64,000 nucleotides of DNA, from the NCBI GenBank assembly GCA_026120185.1, contig JANUWF010001060.1, positions 758,001 to 822,000 on the forward strand, in the 5' to 3' direction. The stretch comes from Voacanga thouarsii. Lineage: Eukaryota > Streptophyta > Magnoliopsida > Gentianales > Apocynaceae. The notes under the pieces are model-generated. The model searched no databases. It was given only the letters and a program-made list of their open reading frames with translations, and was not told where the DNA came from. The position numbers and the translations under genes are program-made. Of the stretch, positions 23,389 through 35,337 are shown piece after piece (within the stretch, counting starts at the first letter, position 1; every line of letters starts with the position of its first letter).

Positions 23389-25503
23389 CTAGAGCCAATC
23401 ATCCATGTATCTAACACCGAATGACTCAACATGACAATCATGTTTCTTTTGGGATAGTGCTTTCGTAAGCGGGTCAGCTATCTTCTCATCCGTGGGAACT
23501 CTCTCTATCTTTATATCATTCCTATCTATGATCTCCCGGATCAGATGATAGCATCACAGTACGTGTTTGGATTGTTGGTGAGACCGCGGCTCCTTTGCTT
23601 GTGCAGTGGCTCTGTTGTTGTCACAATACAAAGTTATTGGACCAACAACACTAGGAACCACACCCAGTTCCATCACAAACTTCTTGATCCAAACAGCCTC
23701 TTTAGCTGCTTCAGAAGCAACTATGTACTCAGCTTCTGTCGTAGAGTCGGTAATAGTCTCTTGTTTGGAACTTTTCCAACTTATTTCCCCTCCGCACAAC
23801 GTAAACATGTAGCTGGATTGTAATTTGAAATCATCTTTATCAGATTGAAAACTGGCATCAGTATACCCATTTATTTTCAAATCACCTTCTCCATATACTA
23901 AGAACATATTCTTAGTCCTTCGTAAGTACTTAAGGATGTTCTTTACAGCCGCCCAATGACCCTCACCATGGTCGAATTGGTATCTGCTCGTCAAACTGAG
24001 AGCACAAGATACATCGGGCCTAATACATATCATAGCATACATGAGAGATCCAACTGCCGATGCATATGGAATCTTACTCATGTGATCCCTTTCAACTTGT
24101 GTCTTGGGAGACATCGACTTTGAAAGGCTTAGACCATGTGACATGGGCAAGAATCCCTTTTTGGATTGATCTATGCTAAACCTCTTTAGCACTTTATCTA
24201 TGTATATAGACTGTGAAAGACCAAGCAACCTTTTAGATCTATCTCTATAGATCCTTATTCTAAGAATATAGCTTGCTTCACCAAGGTCTTTCATGGAGAA
24301 TTGTTTGGACAACTAAATTTTAACTGTTTGCAAGACAGGTATATCGTTTCCTATTAGCAATATGTCATCTACATAAAGTAGTAAGAAAACGATTGCACTC
24401 CCACTAACCTTCTTGTATACACAAGGCTCATCCATATTTTGAATGAAACCAAACTCTTTGATTATTTTATCAAAACGGATATTCCAACTCCTAGAAGCTT
24501 GCTTAAGTCCATAAATAGACCTTTGCAGCTTACACACCTTTGTGCCATAACTGGATGTGAAACCCTCAGGTTGTGTCATATACACTTCCTCAGTTAGATT
24601 TCCATTTAGGAAAGCTATTTTCACATCCATTTGCCAAATCTCATAATCATAATGAGCAGCAATGGCTAGGAGCATCCTTATGGATTTCAATATGGCTACT
24701 GGTGAGAATGTTTCATCATAGTCAATACCATGTTGTTGACGATAACCCTTCGCCACTAGTCGTGCTTTATAGGTAACTAAGTTACCATCCATGTCCATTT
24801 TCTTCTTGAAAACCCACTTGCACCCAATAGGTTTAATTTCTTTGGGTGAATCAACCAAAGTCCATACTTGGTTGTCGTACATAGAATCTATCTTTGACTT
24901 CATGGCCTTAAGCCATTTGTCAGATTCTGAACTATTCAGAACATCCTTGTAGGTAGTAGACTCATCTTCATCTATGAGTAATACGTCATTATGGTCACTA
25001 ATGAGAAATCCATATCTCTCAGGTGCCATACGTATCCTACTAGATCTACGAGGTTCTTGTGTATTAGAAGGTTCATCTATTCTCTCAATAGATGTGGGGT
25101 TAGACGGTTGATCCTCATTTGTTTGATCTTCATGAACTTCACTAAGTTCAATCTTACTCCCACTGTCCCCCTTGAGCATGTGTTCCTTCTCTAAGAAGAC
25201 GGCATGCTTCGAAATAAATAATTTATTTTCGGAGGGTTGATAGAAGTAATATCCAAAAGATTTTTTTGGATATCCCACAAATAAACACTTGTCAGACTTT
25301 CTATCAATTTTGTCTGACTGTGGCCTTTTAACAAAGGCAGGATAACCCCATACTCGCAAGTGAGATAACTTTGGTCTTTTACCAAAGAACATCGCAAATG
25401 GGGTAGTATCAACCGATTTTGTCGAAACTCTGTTCAGTATATAAGAAAAAGTTTCTAGTGCAAGCCCCCAAAACGATTTTAGTAGGTCTGCAGAAGCCAT
25501 CAT
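23389..25503 (-). pseudogene. pol: Angela-type reverse transcriptase and RNase H (dead)
   Basis: In minus orientation the frame runs from the end of integrase (FGKRPKLSHLRVWGYPAFVKR; YPKKSFGYYFYQPSENK) through a linker (EPRRSSRIRMAPERYGFL) into RT: WVFKKKMDMDGNLVTYKARLV, GIDYDETFSPVAILKSIRML, WQMDVKIAFLNGNL, CKLQRSIYGLKQASRSWN and the catalytic FLLLYVDDILLIGN with intact YVDD. RNase H follows (TEAEYIVASEAAKEAVWIKKF; NNRATAQAKEP; HQQSKHVL) and ends at a stop at 23389-23391. Premature stops are TAG at 24313-24315, where a Trp is expected, and TGA at 23554-23556, where an Arg is expected. There is no frameshift across this stretch. Confidence 0.95.
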
Positions 25504-26517
25504 GGTCCGTACTATGTTTACAAGGGTTCGATTCCTTCTCTCAGATACACCGTTATGTTGAGGTGTATGTAGTGGAGTCTATTAAGATAATATCCCGTTA
25601 TCTCTAAGATAACTCAGAAACTCTTGACTCAAATATTCTCCTCCTCGATTAGATCTTAGAGTCTTAATACTTTTGCTAAGTTGTTTCTCTATTTCATTCT
25701 TGAAGTCGTTGAACCTTTCAAAGGCCCCAGATTTGTATTTCATTAAATACAAATATCCATATCAAGAGAAATTATCAATAAATGTTATGAAATAGTTATA
25801 ACATCCTCTTACTTGTATTGACATTGGGCCACATACATCAGAATGTATGAGTTCTAATAACTCATTAGCCCGTTCTCCTTTTCCTGGAAAAGGAGTTTTA
25901 GTCATTTTGCTTAGTAAACAAGACTCGCATGTGCCATATGATTCATAATCAAATGACCCTAAGTCACCAAGCTTGTGTAACTTAGAAATACGATTTTCGT
26001 TTACATGGCCCAAACGACAATGCCATAAGTAAGAGGTGTTAGAGTTATCTATTTTAGGTTTCTTATTGTTTATATTGAGAATTGGATTGTCCAAGTCTAG
26101 AACATATAAACCATTAACCAAAGTTGTTGAACCATAATGAATATCTTTCAATTAGAAAGAACAACATTTATTCTTAAATATTAAATGAAATCCACATAAG
26201 TCTAAACATGCAACTGAGATAATGTTTTTCATTAAAACTGGTACATAATAACAGTTTTTCAGTTCTAGAATCAATCCCGAAGGCAGGTTCAACTCGTATG
26301 TCCCCACAGCAAGTGCAGCTACCTTTGCCCCATTTGCAGTACGTAAGTCCATGTCGCCTTTCTCTAGCCTTCTACTGCTCTTTAGTCCCTGCAAGTTATT
26401 GCATAAATGAGATCCACATTCGGTATCTAATACCCATATCTCATTTCTAAAGGTAGTATTTATCTCAATCATAAACATATCTGGAGAAGAAGTAGAAGTG
26501 CTTGTAAGCTTCTCCTT
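25504..26517 (-). pseudogene. pol: Angela-type protease and integrase (dead)
   Basis: The protease active site WVLDTECGSHLCN (about 26430) has Glu where aspartic proteases have Gly (DTG to DTE, GGA to GAA). Its C-terminal part includes YELNLPSGLILELKNCYYVPVL. The integrase zinc finger is visible at 26060-25900 (LWHCRLGHVNENRISKLH; CESCLLSK). The core has HSDVCGPMSIQVRGC and FITFIDNFS (first Asp), TLRSNRGGEYLSQEF (second Asp is Asn here; the Glu survives in GGEY) and PQHNGVSERRNRTL. Premature stops are TAA at 26152-26154, TGA at 25762-25764 and the adjacent TAA TAG at 25579-25584. All pieces stay in one frame. Confidence 0.9.
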
Positions 26518-26868
26518 CTACTTCTTGTCCTTGATGGTCTCCAAGTAGGCTTTGCAGTTGCGCCTTCAGTGGCTCATCTTCCCACAATGATGGCATGGGC
26601 CCTTGATAACTGCGTCCTTCTTGTTCACACTACCTTTGGGCTTCATGGCAGCCTTCTTCTTCTTCTTTTGAACTTTCTTCTTAGAAGAGGAAGATTCTAC
26701 CATTAAAACTGCATTGGAATCCTTCTTCATAGAGGACTCCGCAATTTTGAGAAGATTGATCAATTCAGGAATGATAGACTCAATCTTATTCATCTAATAG
26801 TTAATTACAAATTGTGAGAAACTATTAGGCAAAGATTGTAGAATTAAGTCAACACTTAAGTCATGATC
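26518..26868 (-). pseudogene. gag: C-terminal half of Angela-type gag, with zinc knuckle
   Basis: Downstream of the nested LTR the gag frame resumes with DLSVDLILQSLPNSFSQFV, then MNKIESIIPELINLLKIAE and a Lys-rich tract. The zinc knuckle CHHCGKMSH leads into a basic RRNCKAYL segment, forming a CCHC nucleic-acid-binding motif of the nucleocapsid part. Stops at 26794-26796 (TAG), 26566-26568 (TGA, just inside the zinc knuckle, where Trp is usual) and 26518-26520 (TAG) each need only one transition from a sense codon. Confidence 0.85.
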
Positions 26869-27266
26869 TGTAACACCCCGCTACCTAAGCCTGCCCGGGG
26901 CCGGGGATGTCGCTCCGTCCAAAGGACAAGGGGTCTTTATAACTAGGTTACATGAATAAAATGGCGGAATAATAAAAAAATAATTTAACTTAAAATTTAT
27001 TACAACACCAGAATAAATCCAAGAATTTCCCAAAAGAAAGATAAATCCATAAATGAAATCATCCACTCTTAACTCCTCAAAGCAATACATAAAAATAAAA
27101 GACAACATTCTCTTCCAAGGCAGATAACACTAGCTACTCATCTCCACAGCAAGATCGACCTGAAATCATGGTAAAAAGGTGATGAGACAGAAATCTCAGT
27201 AAGTCCGTGTGTGCTTTGGGTGTTCAGTGAAAACAGTTCGTGGATGCAAAGTGTAAAATCTTTATA

Positions 27267-27645
27267 AGAGAAATATTGGCAAGCAATAAACATTAGTCAA
27301 AAGCAAGAGTGGTGTTTTCCTCTTTTTGAAACCATACAAGTGCACAATAAAATCAACCACTCATAAAGGTGGTCGTGGGTTACCACACGTTGGGCCCCAT
27401 AACCATACAACGGTCAGAATGCCACACTTTGTGCAGACTGACAAAAGAAATACTGGCAAGCAATGAATGATGTTCAAAAATAAGAGTGGCGTTTTGGCTT
27501 TCAAACCATACAGGTACAATAAAATCAACCACTCAAAAAGGGTGGTCATGGGTTACCACACGTTGGGCCCTATGTCCACATGGTCAGTATGCCACACTTT
27601 GTGCATACTGCCGGTCAGAATGCCACACTTTGTGCAGACTGACAA
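27267..27645. repeat. Two-copy tandem repeat (about 180-200 bp unit) inside the solo LTR
   Basis: The copy from about 27267 and the copy from about 27446 share landmarks in order: AGAAATAYTGGCAAGCAAT, AAATCAACCACTCA, GGTTACCACACGTTGGGCCC and GCCACACTTTGTGCAGACTG. The last landmark occurs a third time near 27610-27640 with a short variant in between. Confidence 0.85.
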
Positions 27646-29410
27646 AAGGTAAGTGATCGGCCTATCGGGTAAGATACTCCTCCTTCTCTATACCCAAACA
27701 ACAATCGGGTGTCCATTCCGGCAAAACACAGTCACTTGACTGAAATAAAAACTGCTAGCTCGGACTAGCATGACTAAGTAGTACTGACGTTTTTCTAACT
27801 TGAGCTTATCTTTTGGAGGTGGTCTCCTACCAGAAGGCTCACTCTTGCTCTTCAAAACTAGTACTACCAGTCTACCCCTGTTGAGTACTCAACGTAACGT
27901 ATCCCACTTGGAAAAAATGAACAAAACATAGTTCCACTTGAAAATGGCAATTAAGGTTTTCCAAAGTTTGGGGCAAAACTGGTTTTAGAAAGAATTTTAG
28001 GTTTTGAGTAAAATCGCCCCTTGATTTGCAAATAATTTATTCATCTAAAATGAGAATGGAAATAATCCTCAATTGCCTTTACAGAAATAAGTGACCATGC
28101 ACTCTATATTTGGCTTGCCATAAAAAAAAAAAAATCATTTTTCATCAAACAGGTTTTTTTGCAGGAGCTTACCTGATCCTTGCTCACAACAAAAGTCTCC
28201 AACAGCTGACCTAACCCCGCATGGGGTAAATACAAACCACAATCAAACTCAAGCCAAGATTCACTTTCACAAATAAAACTAACTCAACTTACTACAATCA
28301 TGTCCCTAGTGTCCCAAGCTTTAAGGCTCGATAATAAATAAAAGGGGTTTATAAAATAAATCTAGTTTGATATTAAAATAACTAAAGTTTGGAAAATAGG
28401 TACAATATGTTGAAGGTTTAAGTCTTGCTAAAATAATTTAGAGTTTATTTGATGAAAAGTCCTAGGTGGTACTAGGTAAAATAATAATTTATTAATAATT
28501 AATTGCTAGAAAATAATTGATAGTTAAAATTAGTTGAAAATAAATTTTAATGAGTCTTGCTTGAAAAATAATAAATAAATTTTAATAGGTTTGATTAAAA
28601 GATAATAATTAAATTTTAATAATAAATATTTTACCTATTATGATTATTTTCATAAAAGGCTTTATTTGATATTATAATATCTATATATTTTATTTTTCTA
28701 ACAAAATTATTATTTATTTGACTAAAATATCCTTTATATATATAATAATCCAAATCTACCCTTCTTAGGGGTTTTTCGAAATTACTTAGCAAAATCATAT
28801 TATTAAATATTTTATTCATGAAATAAAAATTAGCTTAGGGACAACTAGATCATGATCATATTTCTACGGCTAACCACAATCATGAACATATAGAATCCTT
28901 CAATTCATTAAATCATCCAAATCATGCATATATGTATAGATCTAAATTTATCAAGACATGGTCTAACCTCTACTAGCATAATTATGATCATTGCTTTAAT
29001 AATCCAACACACATATAAATCCTATTCACCAAAGGTGGCATAATCTCTAGCATACTTTATCACAACACTACCTATGACATGCATCAAGCCTCAAATCATC
29101 ATACTATCAACCAAGACAATCCTTCCATGCATACATCCCATCTCCTTCACAATCATACATATATTCATGCTTCAACCCCAACAATACATACACAAATCCT
29201 ATCTCCATCCACCTTCTAACAACATCACCCTAGAGATATGAATCTAGGATTTAAAAGAAAGATGGAAGGCACTTACTTGGTTGATGAATGCCTTGAAGGA
29301 GTTTAGAATGGATCTCAACTCCTAGATGTCTAACTTTGTCCAAGGGAGATGGCGAAAACATGATCATGAAAGGAGAAGCTATTCGGCCAAGAGAAGGGAG
29401 GTTCGGCCAT

Positions 29411-29432
29411 GAGAGAGAGAGAGAGAGAGAGA
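29411..29432. repeat. (GA)n microsatellite
   Basis: Eleven perfect GA units lie inside the solo LTR. Confidence 0.9.
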
Positions 29433-31051
29433 CCATTAGCATGTTTATTCACATATGTTCTCACTAGAGATCAAGATTGGAGAAGATGAAGTTGTTAGAA
29501 CAAACTTTACCTTGAAGGTGTTCTTGAACCTTCACAGAATTTTCTGGTTTTGATCCGAAGTAGCGAGTTGATTTGTGGAGTTTGATGTTAAAAATGGTGT
29601 TGATGGACTCACGATAGTGAGTAGGTCAAATCTGGAGATTTTAGAGAAGGTTTGAAGTGGTTTGGAGGGGTATTAGGTGAAAGGAAGAAGTAGGTGTTCT
29701 TGGTGTTGTGTGTGTGTTCTTGAAGGTTGAAGGAATTTGAGAGAATTTGATTTGCAGCTGCCGAAATTCTGTGAGAACTAGGGCTGGCCGAATTTCTGTA
29801 GGGTTTAGGAGGTTGATTCTCTGATTTGGAAGGGAAAACAAAAGGCTAGTTGTTACAATCCTTCAAGAATATTTTTGGGAAGCAAATTTGGAAACTAGAT
29901 AACACAAGAATCTCTTTGATTATGGAAGAGTTTTTGGAAGTCTGCCATGGACGAATTTCTGGCAGTGTTTTGGCTAAATGAGAGCTGGTTGAAGGAGGCT
30001 TAGGGTGGCCGAAATCATGGAGTATAATGGTGAAGAGAAGGTCTGGTTGTTTGATATATATTTTATGGAAAGTTGCTAAACTATGGTGGCTGGAATTTTG
30101 GTAATCAATAAAGCATAATTGTAGGAATTTGTTGGAGAGATTTTCGGATAGCCATGGCTGAGTTTCGTGCAGAAGCTTAAGGGGAACAATGGAGCTCTGT
30201 TACTGAAGGTTTAAGGAAGGTTTATGCAGAATAAGGTTGGTGTTTTGGCTGGAAGAGAAATAGGGAACAAAGCTGAAAAATTTTCCTGCACAGAATTTTC
30301 ACTGGGCAGAATTTTCTGGACAGATTTTCGGCTGCCATTTCCAGCCATCTTGCAGAGAGTTTGAAGGGGAATTTCTGGGGCTTTCAAGGCTGGTTTCCAG
30401 CCTTCTTCATGGAGGAAAAACATGGCTAAGGTGCTGAACAAAATCTGAAAGAAAACAGCTTGGTTTTGGACTCTCAAAGTGTCGATTTGTACAGGAATTT
30501 TTCCTGTTTTTGCTCCAGCTTTGAGCAGTCCGAAAATGGCCAAGAAATTCAGATTGCAAACTGATCCTAAAGACCATTTTTCTGGAAGCATTTGGGAGGA
30601 AATATTAGCTAAGAAACTCGACACTTTGAAGGCACAATAAGCTGAAAAATTTCAGCTCATTCCAAGAAAGAAGATGAACTAGCTAGAGTGAATTTTAGCA
30701 AGCTCACTAGAGGGATTTTTCCTCTTGGAATTTCCCACAACTCTTCCACATTTTTTGACCATGAGAAGTCTTTTACTAAGACATTTTGATCCTACAAGAC
30801 CACAGCACTTTACTGAAATTTCTGGAAAGAAAATGGCTAGAACAACTTGATCAAACTAATGAGTTGAGAAATAAGGAAAATCAAAGATCAAGGGAAAATG
30901 AATTCCCTTTAGGAAATTCGAGTAGGGCAAGGGAGTAGAATGAGGTTACTCCTAACATGTCTCTCTAAGGACATCATCACTACCTTACTCTAAGCTCATA
31001 AGGCCGAATATTTCTCCCTAAGCAAAAATAAAATTTAATCAAGCTAAAGCT

Positions 31052-31116
31052 CCTATGATGGAATTCGAACCCAAGACCTCAAGAATTAATTCCAATGCTT
31101 TAACCACTAAACCACA
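31052..31116 (-). repeat. tRNA-like segment with A and B boxes
   Basis: On the minus strand, GTGGTTTAGTGGTTAAAGC (A-box-like, near 31116-31098) is followed about 30 bases later by GGGTTCGAATTCC (B-box-like, near 31073-31061). It does not fold into a complete tRNA by eye, so it is not called a tRNA gene. It lies near the upstream end of the minus-oriented solo LTR. Confidence 0.55.
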
Positions 31117-31361
31117 ACAACTCTTGTTCTTATTTTCTCTCCCAAATATTTTTCCTATTTAATCCTCAAGCTATCTCCCTATTTTCACCTCAAGCAAAAA
31201 TGACCATTTTGCCCTTCTTACTCAATAAACATAATTAAGCCATCAAGACTATAAAACACAAATCCAAAGCACATAAAATTATGCAAAAATATATTTAAAC
31301 ATGCAAATAAATATGCTATGCAACCAAACCCCCTTACTCTAAGGTTGGTTTCGACTGGGTC

Positions 31362-31804
31362 GATTGCAAACCCGAGAGATCCAAACTTCTCTATCAAGCC
31401 CAGCATCTTTAGCCCATGAGTGGCCACAGAAGAACCCTCTGTCATTTTACAACGAATAGTTGCTTCGATATCTTATATCTTTCAGTTCTGGCTTGGGCAT
31501 CAAACAGCTCTTGAAGATATAAAATGATCGATTAAGCATCTATATGCTCGTGCTGTTTTTGCAACTCAGGAGTCATGGATGCCAGCATAATACATTATAC
31601 TGTATCGCTACCCTTCTTGTGCATCTTGTGGACAGCATGCTCATCAGCATGAGCATCTCAGGCTGGTGGTGGTGGAATTGGAGCATCTAGCACGTAGAGC
31701 AACTTTTTCGATTTGAGAACGATTCTCAAATTTCTATACCAGTCGAGATAGTCTGATTCGGTTAATTTGTTGGTTTCCAAAATACTACGTAAGTTCAAGT
31801 TCAT
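31362..31804 (-). pseudogene. gag: N-terminal half of Angela-type gag
   Basis: An ATG at 31804-31802 starts MNLNLRSILETNKLTESDYL, followed by DWYRNLRIVLKSKKLLYVLDAP, the gag/UBN2-like beginning of Angela/BARE elements. It continues through ASMTPELQKQHEH and LQELFDAQARTERYKISK to MTEGSSVATHGLKMLGLIEKF (31445-31383) and is then cut by the solo LTR. Stops interrupt it near 31666, 31608 and 31550. One base is missing in the A-run near 31446, shifting the frame before MTEGSS. The other half of the gene is at 26518-26868. Confidence 0.85.
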
Positions 31805-33601
31805 TGATATGATACAAGTGACCTAGATGTAAAGATAAAAAGCATTAGCTACTTGTATATACACATGATATGCAAATAATTAGGACTTTAATTAAACGCA
31901 TTTTTACTCCACTATTTTACTCAAACCAATAGCCCCCACTATTGATTCGGGAAAGCCCGTTGGAAGCTTTCCTAGTGGACCGGTATCCAAATTCCTCAAG
32001 AATAACCTTGGGTTTACCTAACAAGCCACCCTTGAGTTCATTGGTAGGTATCCAATACCAATTACATCGTATGTAACTACCGAATCATTGGGTGATTAAT
32101 AGCTTTTAATCTTAAAGCCTTTTGGGCTACCCCAACTTTTTCTCTAAATTTCTTTGTGCTTGAGTTTGTCCAACCAGGATAAAGAATTTATTTAAACCCG
32201 ACCCATTAATCAGGAATTTAATTCAATAGTTTGAACATGCCCAATGTCAAGTAGGCTTGGGTTTGCCCAACAACCTGGTCTCGAAAAAGGACTCTCGTTC
32301 TTACTATATTAACGGAAGGAATTAAGTTTTATATTAATTGAGGGATTTGTTCCTTTTAGTGATTTCGCTGAATGACATACATAATAATCAATAATAACAT
32401 AATTGATAATCATGGTAATAAAGCGATTACGTGGTATGGTTATGGACTTTACCCTAAATTAAATTCTTTGAGCTATAAAAGAAATTAATATAGTTAACCC
32501 TATATGTTCATGCATGATTTAAGTAGAAGGTCTTACTTTCTCGCCTTGTTTTGGTTGCCATCTCCAAAATAAAATAATTCTACTCATATCTAACTTATGT
32601 AAACTAATTACATAATTTCCTAAAGAGAGAAAACATCGAGTTACATTCAAGGGGAGTTATATTAGAAGAGAATTACACAAGAATTCTAGAAAAGGCAGGA
32701 CACGCATGCCCTATTTCATAAAAATCAAAACTGTAAAATGCATGATCAGATATAATTGGTTTTAGTCCATAACCATTCACCATGCCATTGACTATGCTTA
32801 AACAAAATAAACATATACATTTATTATTCCAAAATCACTATTTTTGGAAAAATAAAACAAATCCTAAAATCACCATTTTAGAAAATACATCAATTTTAGA
32901 TTTTCAAAATCATTATTTTGAAGAATAAAATTGACTGTCTCAAAACTAATTTTGAGAAAATGCTTTCAGATCCCGTCTCTCATCAAATGTGGTTTTTCCC
33001 TTTCAAAATTCTATTCCGAATTTTTTTTAAATACCTGGAAGTCACAAACAGAGCAGAACCAGTGCCGGTTCGGAAGCCGGAGCCGGTGCCGGCTCTGTTC
33101 TTGTTTCCCAAAAAAAAATTTCTTCCAAAAACGATTTTCAGACATCGCGAACATAATGGAATCGGCACCGGCTTGGAGGCCGGCGCCGCCTGTGTTCTGC
33201 AACAATGGCAGCGATTTTCAAAAAATTTCAGAAACAATTTCTGGTGCTTTCTTTTTCTGCAAATTTTCAGTTAGAACAATTCTCAGTTGTATTTTCTGTT
33301 TTGAAGCTATAAACAACAACAAATTTGTTAGTTTAAACAAAATCAAAACGGAAAATTAAGATAAAACGGAGGGCAACATCCATGATGCAAGAAAACGTTT
33401 TCTGCAAAAAATTTTCAGCTCCAAAGAAAGCATATTTTCGAAATACTCTGTGACTATAACACAATCATATTGTGCTATGGACCTAACTCATAAAGATCGA
33501 AATGATTTCGACTCGAGTGAAAACGATTTTCACAGCAAACAAAGACAAACATGAAAACAGTTTTTCATGCCAAAACAATATCCATAGACCACATATAGCA
33601 T
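31805..33601 (-). promoter_or_regulatory. Long untranslated leader of the Angela-type element, with GC-rich palindromic module
   Basis: About 1.8 kb between the primer site and the gag ATG without a credible ORF. Such a long leader is known in Angela/BARE elements, which place packaging and dimerisation signals there. A GC-rich block at 33055-33195 contains CCGGTTCGG, GCCGGAGCCGG, GGTGCCGGC, CGGCACCGG and CCGGCGCCG. In element sense these follow CAGAACA- or AAGAACAGAGCC-like text. Confidence 0.6.
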
Positions 33602-33614
33602 GGCTCTGATACCA
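33602..33614 (-). promoter_or_regulatory. Primer-binding site (initiator tRNA-Met type)
   Basis: On the minus strand TGGTATCAGAGCC stands one base after the 5' LTR end. This is the classic copia primer site complementary to the 3' end of initiator methionine tRNA, here unmutated. Confidence 0.95.
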
Positions 33615-33615
33615 C

Positions 33616-35332
33616 TGCTGAGTATCTCAGGCTCGTATCCTAAACGGAGCAGCGGAAAATAAAACGAGATACCCTCCCAGGACCCATCTATGTGTGGAAA
33701 ACAAGACATAATGAGGGTAAAGGTAATAGCTTTTACCTTTGCGTGATCGTCCGAAGAACAAAAATTTCTTCTTTAAGTTGAGGCGCGATCCAGCAATCCT
33801 CGTGATCAACCTCCACGTGAGTTGAACGTCTAACCACTATAATCATAGTGTGTGATTATCTCTAATAGTAATCCACACAGAGAAATACTCAAGCACCAAA
33901 TTTCTGTGCTAGCAGAAAAAGGATGGCGGCTAAGGTTCAAGATCAAAATCAAGAGAGAGAAGAAGAAGATTTCCGTGGCTATTGTTTTTGTGTGTTGTTC
34001 AGCTATTGGCTAGGGTTTTTTATGTGTTACTAGCTACTATATATCACACGAAATTCCCTTCCCAAAACTAAGAATTCTAATCCTATTAGAATTCCCTAAT
34101 TGTAATTGGAAACATTAAGTTATCGCAATTACAACTTGTACCACAAATTATAACTAATTATAATTTGTCCACAATAATTTTTCTTTCTCTCAATTAACCC
34201 CACAATGTTATCAAATAACATCTTGAGTATATAATCCTCTATTGTGTGTGACCTATTAGGTTTCCTAGTCAATTGGTAGAGAACATGAATTAATCCAAAC
34301 GTCTTTGAGATTAATAATCCATAATTAATTAGAATTAATCCTATTAATTTTAATCAGGATTGGTTTATTAATTCATCAATTAATAAACACATATTCTCAG
34401 ATTATGAGCGGTATCTAGCAACACATCATGACCACCCAAGAGTCCAGGAAGTCAAGTGGCTTGACATGAACCCTTCAATAACAAACTTCAGTGCAATCAA
34501 CTTATTTCACCATACAATATCTCATTCAGTTTGGAGTACGGAATTAGTGCCAACTCTCTCCAAAATTAATTCTGACCCGAATACAATAGTACTTGTACCA
34601 GGAACCCACTACTCTAGATGTGTATCAATTGGAACTGTTTCCAATGCACAATTGCCTTGGCCAAGGACTTTCGAGTTGTAATTCCTACAAGTGGTCGTGA
34701 GATATTCGCCCCTACTATTAGGAGTGGTGAATCCTTTATTGACCCTCTCAACTACTTTCGTTTACCTTACCATGTACCCAATATCCATCCCATAGGCGGC
34801 CCTCGTTCGAGCTCCGGAGATTGGAATCAAAGTACAAGGCTCAGCAAACAAAGTACCTTGGAGATCTCAAGCCTAAGGATACTTGCACGTTTGTTATATT
34901 GAGATTATATCACTGGCACTAAATAGTTATCCATGTGATTATCTCAAAGCTAGGTCATCCAATGAACTTGTTCCATTAACAAGCATCCATGTGTTAACTT
35001 TGAGTATCTCAATACTCACGGTTATGAGAACCACCACCTGATCAAATCAGGAAGTCTAACACATGCTAGTCTTAATGCATTAATGATGTCCTATCTCATT
35101 AATACTATGACTAGGGACTATTTAAGTACTAACACCATCCAGTGTAGTAGGAATCTCATATCATGATCTCTATCATGATTTCCTTAACACAGTGTTGTAC
35201 TAGGGACTTTATCGAACAGTTATATTACTTAAAGTAAACAAAAGAAACTGTAAAATAAAGAATGTCTTTTATTAACATAAAATGTGTCATATACAATGTA
35301 CAAGTGATTGCCTCTAGGGCACAACACTAACA
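33616..35332 (-). mobile_element. 5' LTR of the Angela-type element (right copy)
   Basis: Direct-repeat partner of 21658-23374, also 1,717 bp. It is followed on the right by the target copy ATAGG (35333-35337). In minus sense it begins TGTTAGTGTTGTGCCCTAGAGG. The inner end is TGCTGAGTATCTC, against TGTTGGGTATCTC in the left copy. Confidence 0.95.
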
Positions 35333-35337
35333 ATAGG

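Larger units (their letters stand above)
26869..31356 (-). mobile_element. Chromovirus-like (Tekay/Retand-type) solo LTR of about 4.5 kb
   Basis: It splits the Angela gag reading frame. The plus-strand left end TGTAACACCCCG, with CTGCCCGGGGCCGGGG just inside, is the reverse complement of the GGGGTGTTACA end typical of large chromovirus LTRs, so the LTR is minus-oriented. The gag text on the two sides (GFAID and HDLSVDL) joins across it. The 5-bp flanks TGATC (26864-26868) and GGGTC (31357-31361) match only in part, so the target duplication is probable but decayed and the right boundary may be off by a few bases. No coding sequence lies inside and no second LTR copy is seen, so I call it a solo LTR. 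Confidence 0.7.
21658..35332 (-). mobile_element. Complete Angela-type Ty1/copia retrotransposon with a nested solo LTR
   Basis: Two direct LTRs (21658-23374 and 33616-35332, each 1,717 bp) are flanked by the 5-bp duplication ATAGG (21653-21657 and 35333-35337). In minus orientation: LTR beginning TGTTAGTGTTGTGCCCTAGAGG, primer site, leader, gag, protease, integrase, RT, RNase H, polypurine tract, LTR. Integrase before RT is the copia order; the LTR start and gag/pol motifs fit the Angela/BARE lineage. A chromovirus-like solo LTR at about 26869-31356 is inserted in gag. By hand I count about 44 mismatches between the LTRs (about 97.4% identity), mostly transitions. The coding region carries nine premature stops downstream of the nested insertion, so the copy is inactive. 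Confidence 0.95.

Noticed and set aside
31052..31116. Functional tRNA gene
   Set aside because: A and B boxes are present, but acceptor and anticodon stems do not pair by eye; more likely a tRNA-derived relic.
32918..33359. Four overlapping open frames on both strands
   Set aside because: They arise from the GC-rich palindromic block in the untranslated Angela leader, which has few stop codons.
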